Below, piece after piece: positions 1-6,870 of a stretch of 44,579 bases of DNA. Numbering within the stretch: position 1 is the first letter of the stretch; the number at the start of each line of letters is the position of its first letter. The position numbers were made by a program, and so were the translations under genes. The DNA is from Arthrobacter sp. Leaf141 (lineage in GTDB: Bacteria; Actinomycetota; Actinomycetes; Actinomycetales; Micrococcaceae), in NCBI RefSeq assembly GCF_001424565.1, contig NZ_LMOL01000039.1:1-44579 (forward strand). Direction: 5' to 3'. The notes below the pieces were generated by a model, which was given only the letters and a program-made list of their open reading frames with translations, was not told the origin of the DNA and did no database searches.

Positions 1-306
1 GGCGGGCACCCCGGCCCCGGCCTGGCGCTGCCGTTCGAGGTGGTCAAAGGCGATGCTAAGGCGGGCCTGCGCCGCGGCTGCAGCGGATTTCAGGTCCTCC
101 AACCCACGGATCTGGTCAATCAGGCCCGCACCCGTGGCCGCCGGCCGCAAGGACCGCACCCCGGCCACCAAATCCGGTACCCCGGCCCCATGGGCGGCTG
201 GCCGCACCGAACCAGCCCCGGCAACGATGCCCTGCACTCCCGCACCGTGGAAAGCGGCGGTGCCACTCGGCGTCGTCGGCGTCAGGTAATCCTGGGGCCC
301 TTCCAT
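1..306 (-). CDS. DUF222/HNH endonuclease-type protein, N-terminal part (cut by window edge)
   Basis: Reading from an ATG at 306 toward the left edge gives 102 uninterrupted codons with no stop, so the gene continues outside the window. The visible part is Ala/Gly-rich and then has LIDQIRGLEDLKSAAAAAQA followed by RLSIAFDHLERQRQAGAGVPA. That is the start of the DUF222 (13E12-like) region that precedes a C-terminal HNH nuclease domain in a protein family present in many copies in Arthrobacter and mycobacteria. The HNH domain itself lies outside the window, so nuclease activity is inferred from family membership only. These genes often differ in copy number between strains; their cellular role is not settled. 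No clear Shine-Dalgarno sequence is seen before the ATG. Confidence 0.75.
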   Translation of the reverse strand, partial: MEGPQDYLTPTTPSGTAAFHGAGVQGIVAGAGSVRPAAHGAGVPDLVAGVRSLRPAATGAGLIDQIRGLEDLKSAAAAAQARLSIAFDHLERQRQAGAGVPA

Positions 307-370
307 ACCTGAATTCTCCCAGCACCCTACGACAATTCAGGGGCACCCGATAGGCGTTAGCCCGAGCATT

Positions 371-1267
371 CTACGCCACCAGCCGCAGCGGCCTGCCGCC
401 CAGAACCACAGTGATTTCCTGCCCCCAGGACGCGGTCAGCCGGTCGGTTTCCATCCCGTCGCCGAAAACCACCAGCTGGTCCGACGCCACGGTGATCCGC
501 AGCGATTCGCCGGCCACCAAAACACCTTCGGTGAGTGAGGCTCCCGTGATAGGGGAGGGCCAGGCTTCCCGGACAAACCACGCGAGTGCAGGGTCCGTCG
601 GAGCCGGCAAGGAACGCCCGCCGCGGTCCCCGGCAATCGAGGCGCACCAGCCCGTGGCTCCGGTCCCGGTGGAAACAATCAGGCCGGAGGAGGACTGCCG
701 CTCGGCCCGGCCATCCGGCGTCGACAGCTGGTAGCGGGCCGATTGATGGGACGCGTGGCCGATGAAGACCTCGTTCAACGCCGAGATTTCCTGCCCGTCG
801 TCGAGCCGTGCCGTCACGGTGGCCAGGTCCAGGCAGGCCAGCCCCGGAGCCCCGGCTTCGGAAATCCTGCCCAGCAGCGCGGCGGCGGCTTCGGGGGAGT
901 GCCGCACCAGGATCCCGGGGTTTGCGCCCGGCTCCGGGTCGATGCCGATCACCGGCTGGCCTGACAGGTACTTGGCCGTGTTGGCCACCAGCCCGTCCTG
1001 CCCCACCACGGCGATAACGTCCTCTGCCGTCAGCAGGAACCGGCTCAGGTCCGCCCGCTCCACCTCAGCCTGGCGCCATTCGGCCGGGACCGCAGCCCGG
1101 ACCGTCACCAGGGCGGCGGCGATCCGGTCGTGCCGGTCCTGGACATTGGAGATGCTGCGGCCCCGGGTGCGGAGGAAGAACTCAGCCTGCCCCCGGGTGG
1201 CGTGCCGGTCCAGCAGTTCCTGCAGTTCGGTGCGGCGGTGGACTATGACCAAACGCGGTGTTGCCAT
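371..1267 (-). CDS. NAD-kinase-like protein with altered glycine motif
   Basis: The 298-residue product has the layout of the ATP-NAD kinase fold. VVGQDGLVANTAKYL near residues 87-101 stands where NAD kinases have GGDGT; NEVFIGH (155-161) matches the conserved Asn-Glu that binds NAD; and SGLIVSTGTGATGW (184-197) matches the glycine/threonine-rich segment. The catalytic-loop Asp (D91) is kept, but the second glycine is Gln and the Thr is Leu. Known family members phosphorylate NAD to NADP; whether this divergent copy does so, or binds another nucleotide, cannot be told from sequence. Its start lies 9 nt after the stop of the SPFH gene, so the two form an operon. That operon diverges from an NrtR-type regulator, which supports a role in NAD(H) or ADP-ribose metabolism. 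A standard housekeeping NAD kinase is probably encoded elsewhere. Confidence 0.72.
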   Translation of the reverse strand: MATPRLVIVHRRTELQELLDRHATRGQAEFFLRTRGRSISNVQDRHDRIAAALVTVRAAVPAEWRQAEVERADLSRFLLTAEDVIAVVGQDGLVANTAKYLSGQPVIGIDPEPGANPGILVRHSPEAAAALLGRISEAGAPGLACLDLATVTARLDDGQEISALNEVFIGHASHQSARYQLSTPDGRAERQSSSGLIVSTGTGATGWCASIAGDRGGRSLPAPTDPALAWFVREAWPSPITGASLTEGVLVAGESLRITVASDQLVVFGDGMETDRLTASWGQEITVVLGGRPLRLVA

Positions 1268-1276
1268 GGGATGCCC

Positions 1277-2302
1277 CTACTTGGTGATGGTTGCCGGAGC
1301 TGCGCCAGCAGGCTCCTTGAACAGCCCGGCCAGTGCGCCGCTGAGCAGGTCAGGGGTGATGGTCAGGTTCCCGATGTTGGGCAGCGATCCGGCAGCCTCG
1401 CGCAGCGCAAGGGCCAGCAGCGTGGCCTGGTCCATCCCCTGGTATACCTCCATGGTGGCCGCCTCCCGGGCCGCCGCGGCTTCACCCACCCGCCGGATCT
1501 GGTTCGCCTCCGCATCCGTGCTGATGGTTTGCCGCTCTGCCAGGGCCCGCGCGTCGATCAGGCCGGCCGCCGCCTTCTCCTCGGCCGCACGCCGGGCATT
1601 GGCACCTTCCTGCGCCACCAGGTGCTCGCGCCGGGTGGCCAGTTCAATCTGGCTGGCCATCTCGTTCTCGGAAATGGTCCGTTCGCGTTCGACGGCGACC
1701 GCCCGCCTTTCGTACACGGCCCGGTCCGCTTCGGCCTGGAGCTGTTCGCGCACGGGCGTCTGCAGCGCCCGCTCAACATCCGACTCCGGCCGCACCGCCA
1801 AAACCTGCACCCCCAGGATCTCGATACCCGTGGACTGCAGCCGGGCGTCGCCCCGGAGCGCCTCGGTGAGGACAACGCGGAGCTGGCTGACGCCGCGTGC
1901 CAGGGCTTCTGCGAGCGTGGTGGTGGCGATCTGGTCGATCGCGTGGCTCTGGCAGAGCTGGCCAATGATGGTGGCCACCTGCTCCTTTCCCGTTGCCGGG
2001 CCGGACCCTGCCGGCTGCAGCCCGAAGTCGAGCCGGCTGGAGACGGCGACTGGATCGATGAAGCGGTACGTCACGTTGGCCTGGATGCTCACATCCTGGT
2101 GGTCCCGCGTGATGGCGTGGAAGAGGGTGGGCAGTTCCTGGTCGTCCACAGGTACCTCGCTGAGCACCGAGTTGGCCGGGCGGTACCAGAAGGCCTGGCC
2201 CACACCCTGGTGCCGGACGGTTCCCTTCTGCAGGTGCACCACGTAACCCGTCGGGCTGCCCAGGAAGTGGCTGATCCAGGGGTAGCGCTTGATGCTGGCC
2301 AT
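1277..2302 (-). CDS. SPFH/Band 7 domain protein (soluble, slipin/prohibitin-like)
   Basis: The 341-residue product has an N-terminal SPFH core (about residues 15-190, including FHAITRDHQDVSIQANVTYRF) followed by an Ala/Glu/Arg-rich coiled coil (about 190-300) with the usual EADRAVYERRAVAVERERTI type sequence. No membrane helix is visible, unlike the flotillin at 3227. The ATG at 2302 is chosen because an AGGAG lies 7 nt upstream; the frame stays open further upstream but would cross the operators and the divergent gene. SPFH proteins oligomerise and scaffold membranes or proteases; no specific partner can be read here. It is the first gene of an operon with the NAD-kinase-like gene and is probably repressed by the divergent NrtR-type protein. 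Confidence 0.82.
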   Translation of the reverse strand: MASIKRYPWISHFLGSPTGYVVHLQKGTVRHQGVGQAFWYRPANSVLSEVPVDDQELPTLFHAITRDHQDVSIQANVTYRFIDPVAVSSRLDFGLQPAGSGPATGKEQVATIIGQLCQSHAIDQIATTTLAEALARGVSQLRVVLTEALRGDARLQSTGIEILGVQVLAVRPESDVERALQTPVREQLQAEADRAVYERRAVAVERERTISENEMASQIELATRREHLVAQEGANARRAAEEKAAAGLIDARALAERQTISTDAEANQIRRVGEAAAAREAATMEVYQGMDQATLLALALREAAGSLPNIGNLTITPDLLSGALAGLFKEPAGAAPATITK

Positions 2303-2324
2303 GATGTTCTCCTCGCTCGGAATC

Positions 2325-2339
2325 TCGTCAACTTGACGA
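2325..2339. promoter_or_regulatory. Putative NrtR operator 1 (perfect 7-bp-arm dyad)
   Basis: TCGTCAA-C-TTGACGA is a perfect inverted repeat with a single central base. It lies 22 bp before the SPFH start codon, where a repressor would block the leftward promoter. It shares the GTCA/TGACGATAA core with the dyad at 2367-2387, and the two centres are 45 bp apart. Assignment to the adjacent NrtR-type regulator is inferred from position and repetition. Confidence 0.62.
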
Positions 2340-2366
2340 TAAGGAAACGCTAACCGCCGTCGGGCT

Positions 2367-2387
2367 TTATTGTCAACCTGACGATAA
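2367..2387. promoter_or_regulatory. Putative NrtR operator 2 (9-bp-arm dyad)
   Basis: TTATTGTCA and TGACGATAA are separated by ACC and pair at 8 of 9 positions. The right half-site TGACGATAA also occurs at operator 1 (2334-2342). This copy ends 17 bp before the regulator's ATG, which suits autoregulation. Which protein binds is inferred. Confidence 0.62.
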
Positions 2388-2404
2388 CTATTTAGGATGG
2401 AGGC

Positions 2405-3133
2405 ATGAGCGAAACCTCCGCGCCGGCACGCTTCCCGGTTACTGTCGACGTTGTTGCCCTCACCGTGGTGAATGACCGGCTCAACGTTCTGCTGATCACC
2501 CGGCTGATTGAACCCTTCCGGGGGTCCCTCGCCCTGCCGGGCGGCTTTGTCCTTCCCGGCGAGGACCTGGTGGGCGCAGCCGCCCGGGAACTGGCCGAGG
2601 AAACCGGAGTGGCGCGCATGCCGGGCCACCTGGAACAGTTGGGCAGCTACGGCCCCGGCGGCCGGGACCCCCGCGGCGATGTTCTCACCGTGGCCCACCT
2701 CCTGCTCGCGCCCAACTTTCCGGTCCTTGCCGCCGGCAGCGACGCCGAACACGCCGGCTGGTATCCGGTGGACCAGGCCCTCGAAAGCCTGGACCTGGCC
2801 TTCGACCACCGACAGATTCTGGTGGACGCCCTCGAGCGGGCCAAATCGAAAATCGAATACTCGCCGTTGGCTGCAGTGTTTTGCGGCGAGGAATTCACGG
2901 TGGCCCAGCTCCGGGGGGTCTATGAGGCTGTCTGGGGAACCAGGCTTGATCCCCGGAATTTCCACCGGAAGGCCACCGGAACAGCTGGCTTCCTCGAAGA
3001 CACGGGCCGGATGACAACCGGGGATACCGGGCGGCCAGCGGCCCTGTTCCGGTTGGTGGACGCAGCCCGTCCGGCGCCTGGCCAGCCCACCCGGGCGGTG
3101 CTGAATCCACCGCTGATGCGGCCCCGGCCCTAA
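2405..3133 (+). CDS. nrtR: NrtR-type Nudix/winged-helix transcriptional regulator
   Basis: The 242-residue product has an N-terminal Nudix domain (about residues 10-140) and a C-terminal winged-helix region (about 148-230, EEFTVAQLRGVYEAVWG then NFHRKA), the architecture of NrtR regulators. Known NrtR proteins bind ADP-ribose or related NAD metabolites through the Nudix domain and repress NAD-metabolism genes. The Nudix box here is complete (G47, E53, R61-E62, E65-E66, G68), so hydrolase activity may be retained; many NrtR members have lost it. The gene diverges from the SPFH/NAD-kinase-like operon, with two dyads in the 102-bp gap. The Pro-rich tail after about residue 215 is probably disordered. 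The exact effector and regulon are inferred. A plain ADP-ribose pyrophosphatase is the alternative, but the C-terminal domain argues against it. Confidence 0.8.
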   Translation: MSETSAPARFPVTVDVVALTVVNDRLNVLLITRLIEPFRGSLALPGGFVLPGEDLVGAAARELAEETGVARMPGHLEQLGSYGPGGRDPRGDVLTVAHLLLAPNFPVLAAGSDAEHAGWYPVDQALESLDLAFDHRQILVDALERAKSKIEYSPLAAVFCGEEFTVAQLRGVYEAVWGTRLDPRNFHRKATGTAGFLEDTGRMTTGDTGRPAALFRLVDAARPAPGQPTRAVLNPPLMRPRP

Positions 3134-3226
3134 CCGGTGGACCGCAGTGGAAAGCCACAAACCATTCCGCCCGCCCGCCGGCGCCACGTAGGGTGGAATG
3201 GCACCTGACATTTGATAAGGGGAAAA

Positions 3227-4789
3227 ATGATTATTGGGGGAACCCTGGCGGTCCTGTTGATCGCCGGAGGAGCAGTCCTGTTGCTGCTCATCGCAGGATT
3301 TACGTTCTACACAAAAAGCATCCGGTTCGCCAAGCCCAACGAGGCCATGCTGATTACCGGCAAAAGCGATCCAAACACCACAAATGAAACGTCGGACGAC
3401 CAGTCCCGCGTCATCATCAACAACCGGGCCTTCGTAAACCCGATCACCGAACGCGTCAGCCACATCTCGCTGTCCTCGCGCCAGGTGGAGGTCACCATCG
3501 AGGCGATCTCCAACAACGGCATCCAGCTCAAGCTCACCGGCGTTGCGCAGGTCAAGGTAGGCGGCGACAAGATCTCCGTACGCAAGGCTGCACAGCGCTT
3601 CCTTGACCAGCAGGACGCCATTGACCACTACACGCAGGAAACCCTCTCGGGCTCCCTGCGTTCCATTGTGGGTACCCTAAGCGTTGACGCGATCATCAAG
3701 GACCGGGCCCAGTTTGCCGCTTCCGTCAAGGAGGAAGCCGAGCACTCGATGACCAATCAGGGCCTGGTCATCGACACCTTCCAGATCAAGTCCGTTGATG
3801 ACACCGGCGGCTATCTGAAGAACCTGGGCCGGCCCGAAGCCGCTCTGGTGGCCCGGAACGCCAGCATCGCGGAGGCGAACTCCCAGCGTGAAGCTGCGGA
3901 AGCCAAAGCCCTCGCGGATCAGAAGACTGCTGAGGCTGAGCAGAAGCTGGCCCTTCGCCGTGCTGAGCTGAAGCAGGAAACGGACGCGCGGCAGGCCGAA
4001 GCCGACGCTGCGGGCCCGCTGGCCCAGGCGGACCAGCAGGAAGCCATCATCCTCAAGAACCAGCAGGTGGTGGCCCGCCAGGCAGAACTTCGCGAGAAGG
4101 AACTGGACATCGAGGTCCGCAAGCCCGCGGACGCCGCCAAGTACAAGGTGGAAACCGAGGCGGCGGCAGACCTTGAGCGCCGTACCCGGATCTCGGAGGC
4201 CACCAAGGTGGAGGCCGCCGCTGAGCTGGAAACCCGCAAGCTGCGCGCCACCGGTAACGAGGTGGAGGCCAAAGCCCTGGCGGCCGCCAATACCGCCAAG
4301 GGCAACGCCGAGACGGAGATCAACAAGATCCGTGGCCTGGCCGAGGCCGAGGTGACCAAAACCAAGGGCATCGCCGAAGCCGACGTCATTGGCCTTCGCG
4401 GTACGGCCGAGGCCGAGGCCATCGAGGCCCAGGCCAAGGCCTACAGCGAGTTCAACGAGGCCGCCATCCTGAACAGGCTGCTGGAAGTCCTGCCGTCCAT
4501 CGCGAAGGAAATTGCCGCGCCGATGGGTGCCATCAGCAACATGACCGTCATCTCCAACGACGGCGCCGGGCAGGTCAGCCGGAACGTTTCTGCGGGCGTG
4601 CATGAGACCGCGCAGCTCCTCAAGGACACCACCGGTTTCGACATCATCGAAATGTTGAAAGGCTTTGGCCAGTCCACGGTCGGCGCTCCGGCGAAACCCG
4701 CCACGCCGGCAGCGGCACAGTCCGTTGCCGCCACCGGCAACGGCGTGGTCCGAAACCAGGCCCCGACGCAGGGAACCGAACCGGAGTAG
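3227..4789 (+). CDS. Flotillin-like SPFH membrane protein
   Basis: The 520-residue product begins with one membrane segment (about residues 3-27, IIGGTLAVLLIAGGAVLLLL), then an SPFH domain (about 35-205), a long Glu/Ala-rich coiled coil (about 210-405), a conserved C-terminal segment (AAILNRLLEVLPSIAKEIAAPM) and an Ala/Pro-rich tail. This is the full flotillin/FloT arrangement. Flotillins form rings at the inner face of the membrane and organise microdomains and membrane fluidity. The ATG at 3227 follows AAGGGG with good spacing; an in-frame TTG at 3212 lies before that site and is unlikely. It is co-oriented with the NrtR gene 93 nt upstream and ends at a strong terminator. Having two different SPFH proteins around one NAD-linked regulator is notable. 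Confidence 0.88.
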   Translation: MIIGGTLAVLLIAGGAVLLLLIAGFTFYTKSIRFAKPNEAMLITGKSDPNTTNETSDDQSRVIINNRAFVNPITERVSHISLSSRQVEVTIEAISNNGIQLKLTGVAQVKVGGDKISVRKAAQRFLDQQDAIDHYTQETLSGSLRSIVGTLSVDAIIKDRAQFAASVKEEAEHSMTNQGLVIDTFQIKSVDDTGGYLKNLGRPEAALVARNASIAEANSQREAAEAKALADQKTAEAEQKLALRRAELKQETDARQAEADAAGPLAQADQQEAIILKNQQVVARQAELREKELDIEVRKPADAAKYKVETEAAADLERRTRISEATKVEAAAELETRKLRATGNEVEAKALAAANTAKGNAETEINKIRGLAEAEVTKTKGIAEADVIGLRGTAEAEAIEAQAKAYSEFNEAAILNRLLEVLPSIAKEIAAPMGAISNMTVISNDGAGQVSRNVSAGVHETAQLLKDTTGFDIIEMLKGFGQSTVGAPAKPATPAAAQSVAATGNGVVRNQAPTQGTEPE

Positions 4790-4813
4790 GGCACTGAACC
4801 GGAGTAGGGCACT
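4778..4813 (+). repeat. Perfect 18-bp tandem duplication across the flotillin stop codon
   Basis: Two adjoining identical 18-bp units (4778-4795 and 4796-4813, each GAACCGGAGTAGGGCACT) carry the last codons and the TAG stop of the flotillin gene. The protein ends at the first copy; the second repeats the tail and stop in the same frame. This looks like a recent slippage duplication. Confidence 0.9.
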
Positions 4814-4838
4814 TGGTTCCGGCTTAGCCGGTTAGCCA

Positions 4839-4879
4839 AAAACGCCGCGGTCGCCCCGAAAGGGGATCCGCGGCGTTTT
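4839..4879. terminator. Rho-independent terminator, bidirectional
   Basis: A perfect 12-bp stem (AAAACGCCGCGG at 4839-4850 and CCGCGGCGTTTT at 4868-4879) encloses a second small hairpin, CCCC-GAAA-GGGG (4854-4865), with a GNRA-type loop. The A-run on one side and T-run on the other let it end the flotillin transcript and the convergent transcript from the 4894 gene. Confidence 0.85.
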
Positions 4880-4893
4880 GCCGTTTCCGGGAG

Positions 4894-5088
4894 CTAAATG
4901 GGTTCCTTCGCCAGGGCTTTGGTCCTGGCCGGCGTTTCCCGGCCCAACCGTTCATCAAGGGTGACCCGGAGCCGGGCCGCTGCCACCTGGACGCGGTGTT
5001 CAGCCGGAGTGGATGTCCGGGGTGCCTGCTTGGCCGCGGCGCTCCGCGGAGTGTGGATAAACCGGTGTTCGGATGATGCAGCGCTCAT
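4894..5088 (-). CDS. Small hypothetical protein (64 aa), translationally coupled
   Basis: A 64-residue basic, Ala/Arg-rich product (MSAASSEHRFIHTPR at the start, RLRVTLDERLGRETPARTK near the end) with no signal peptide or recognisable domain. Its ATG overlaps the stop of the gene upstream (ATGA at 5085-5088), so translation is probably coupled. That overlap, and a terminator 15 bp after the stop, are the main reasons to treat it as real. The function is unknown. Confidence 0.6.
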   Translation of the reverse strand: MSAASSEHRFIHTPRSAAAKQAPRTSTPAEHRVQVAAARLRVTLDERLGRETPARTKALAKEPI

Positions 5089-5603
5089 GGTCCAGCCTCC
5101 TTGGTCCTGCCGATGTCCGTGGTTCCATTCTCGCCCATGTTGTCCTCAACGTCCACGCGCGGGATCCCGGGTGTGCCGCCGTCGGCCTCCCCGTTCTCTT
5201 CACCCGCCACATTTTTCCAGGCGATATCGAACAGTTCCAGCTCTTCCTCGCGGGCCAGTTCACTGCGGGCCAGCACATCCAGGGTGGCCAGGCCCAGGGC
5301 CTTGGTCCCCTGGTCATCATCCAGGGCGAGGTCCAGCGCCCACTGCGTCCGCCGCCACCACTCGGCCCGGCTGTCCGCCTCGGTTTTCTGCCGCAGCGCC
5401 TGCGCGTCGGCTTCCCGCTTCTGCTCGAGGGCGGTCCGGTCCGCGGCAGTGCGCTGTTTGAGGGTGCGCCAGTTGATGTAAAAGGCAAGGAGGGCTGCCA
5501 CCAGGACGGCCAGTGGGCCCAGGCCGGCCAGGACCACCCACCAGTCAACGGGGCCGGACTGCACCATCACGGTGATGGGGCCGGGGGAGGGAACGGGAGT
5601 CAC
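5085..5603 (-). CDS. Hypothetical membrane-anchored coiled-coil protein
   Basis: About 172 residues from a GTG at 5603; an ATG at 5567 (MVQSGPVDWW) is an alternative start, and neither has a strong ribosome site. After a short Pro-rich stretch there is one membrane helix (WWVVLAGLGPLAVLVAALLAF). A charged coiled coil follows (NWRTLKQRTAADRTALEQKR), and then a segment with RAEWWRRTQWALDLALDDDQ. The tail is acidic. Similar Trp-rich segments follow a membrane helix in small actinobacterial proteins of unknown role. It lies 76 nt after the aldarate-locus gene on the same strand and is coupled to the 64-aa gene by an ATGA overlap. I do not recognise a function. Confidence 0.6.
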   Translation of the reverse strand: MTPVPSPGPITVMVQSGPVDWWVVLAGLGPLAVLVAALLAFYINWRTLKQRTAADRTALEQKREADAQALRQKTEADSRAEWWRRTQWALDLALDDDQGTKALGLATLDVLARSELAREEELELFDIAWKNVAGEENGEADGGTPGIPRVDVEDNMGENGTTDIGRTKEAGP

Positions 5604-5679
5604 GCCACCAGTGTAGGTGCCGGGAGCGACACCGGTGGGCAGGGCGGTGCCGGAGGGGGGACCGGCACCGGCCCGCTTT

Positions 5680-6870
5680 TCACCGGATCGCGCCCAGGGC
5701 GTCTCCGATGGCGTGGAGCCGGCGCGTGGACGCCAGGCCAAGGTGGTAGACGTGCAGTTCAGCGGCTCCTGACTCCACCAGCGCCCGCCACTGCGTGGCG
5801 AGGTCGCCGCCGTCGGCCGGTTTGGGCGGCAAAGCCAGCACGTACGCGCCAATCCGGGCGTCCGGCGCGGCGGCGCGCAACGCCCGCACGGCGGCAGTGC
5901 TTTGCTCCAGGTCAGCCCAGCAGGCGACGACGGCGGTCACCTGGGCCATCTCCGGCCACAGTTTGCTGCGGCGCAGGGCAGCCGTGGGGACAAAGGGGCC
6001 CGTGGACCAGGGATCGGGGGAGGTGTGCAGCGAGATCCGGGGGTGGGCGCCGGACGCTTCGACAGCTTCGAGGCATTGGTCGAGGAGCGCCGCGGTGGCG
6101 TCCCACCGCACGTCGAGCAGCGGCAGGAAATCCCCGGCACCGGTGGCGGTACCGGGGGCAGCCTCGGGGTCAACGGCTGCAAGGACCGCCTGCCGGACCC
6201 GGCTCCGGTACTCCTGGACCGGCAGCCCCCGGGCTTCGCAGGCAGCCAGGCAGGCTTCGCAGAAGCACAGCGAGAGCAGGGCCTGCACCCACGGCGAATA
6301 CTCCGCGCCGTCGGTCTTTTCGTGCTGGTTCTGGTGGCCGAAGCCCAGTGGCCCAACGGCCTCGAGGATCAATCCGTCCGGCTTGCCCTCCGCCAGTACC
6401 TGCGCCACCAAGGCGGCGGCGTAGGTGCGGACCTGCGGCTGCGACGGGCAAAGCGCGTAGCGGTAGACCTCACCGAAAGCATTCCGGACGCAGAGGTCCG
6501 GGTTGTTGCCGCCCACAGCGCTCGAATGTGTCAGGACCGTCCAGGCATCCACTGGCAGCCCTGCGCTCCGGACCACCGAGGCCGCCTCGGAGAAGGAATC
6601 CTCCGTCCCGGTCCACTCAGCGGCGGAACCGGGGACCAGCGCCTGGCCGGTAAACGCCCCGCCGGCCGGCACGTAGAGCGCCGCGGAGCGGGCGTCCACC
6701 ACGCGGCGCACCGGATGCCGCGGGGTTCCGGCCCGTACCGAGTGGTACGCGGCTGCCAACGCCACCCGGTCCACGCCGGCGCTGCCCAGCCAGCCGGCAG
6801 CGTCCGGATCGCCCAGAACGTCCCAGGGGTAGAGGTACCCCGTGGCCTGTGGCGTTGGCGCTGTTACCAC
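5680..6870 (-). CDS. Uncharacterised protein coupled to glucarate dehydratase
   Basis: The 396-residue product has no signal peptide or membrane helix. Its alternating strand/helix pattern suggests an alpha/beta barrel. Marked segments are GYLYPWDVLGD at the N-terminus, AAYHSVRAGTPRHP near 40-53, a Cys cluster CFCEACLAACEARG near 204-217, and VVACWADLEQS near 320. The family is not one I can name. The ATG overlaps the end of gudD by 7 nt, so it is co-translated with it and presumably acts on the same sugar-acid substrates, for example as a glycoside hydrolase-like, lactonase or other TIM-barrel enzyme. That is inference from context; the Cys cluster could bind metal. Confidence 0.7.
   Translation of the reverse strand: MVTAPTPQATGYLYPWDVLGDPDAAGWLGSAGVDRVALAAAYHSVRAGTPRHPVRRVVDARSAALYVPAGGAFTGQALVPGSAAEWTGTEDSFSEAASVVRSAGLPVDAWTVLTHSSAVGGNNPDLCVRNAFGEVYRYALCPSQPQVRTYAAALVAQVLAEGKPDGLILEAVGPLGFGHQNQHEKTDGAEYSPWVQALLSLCFCEACLAACEARGLPVQEYRSRVRQAVLAAVDPEAAPGTATGAGDFLPLLDVRWDATAALLDQCLEAVEASGAHPRISLHTSPDPWSTGPFVPTAALRRSKLWPEMAQVTAVVACWADLEQSTAAVRALRAAAPDARIGAYVLALPPKPADGGDLATQWRALVESGAAELHVYHLGLASTRRLHAIGDALGAIR

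Noticed and set aside
2303..3628. Extension of the SPFH frame to 783 residues upstream through the divergent regulator gene
   Set aside because: It would cross both operator dyads and the whole nrtR gene. The ATG at 2302 has an AGGAG site and starts the SPFH domain naturally.
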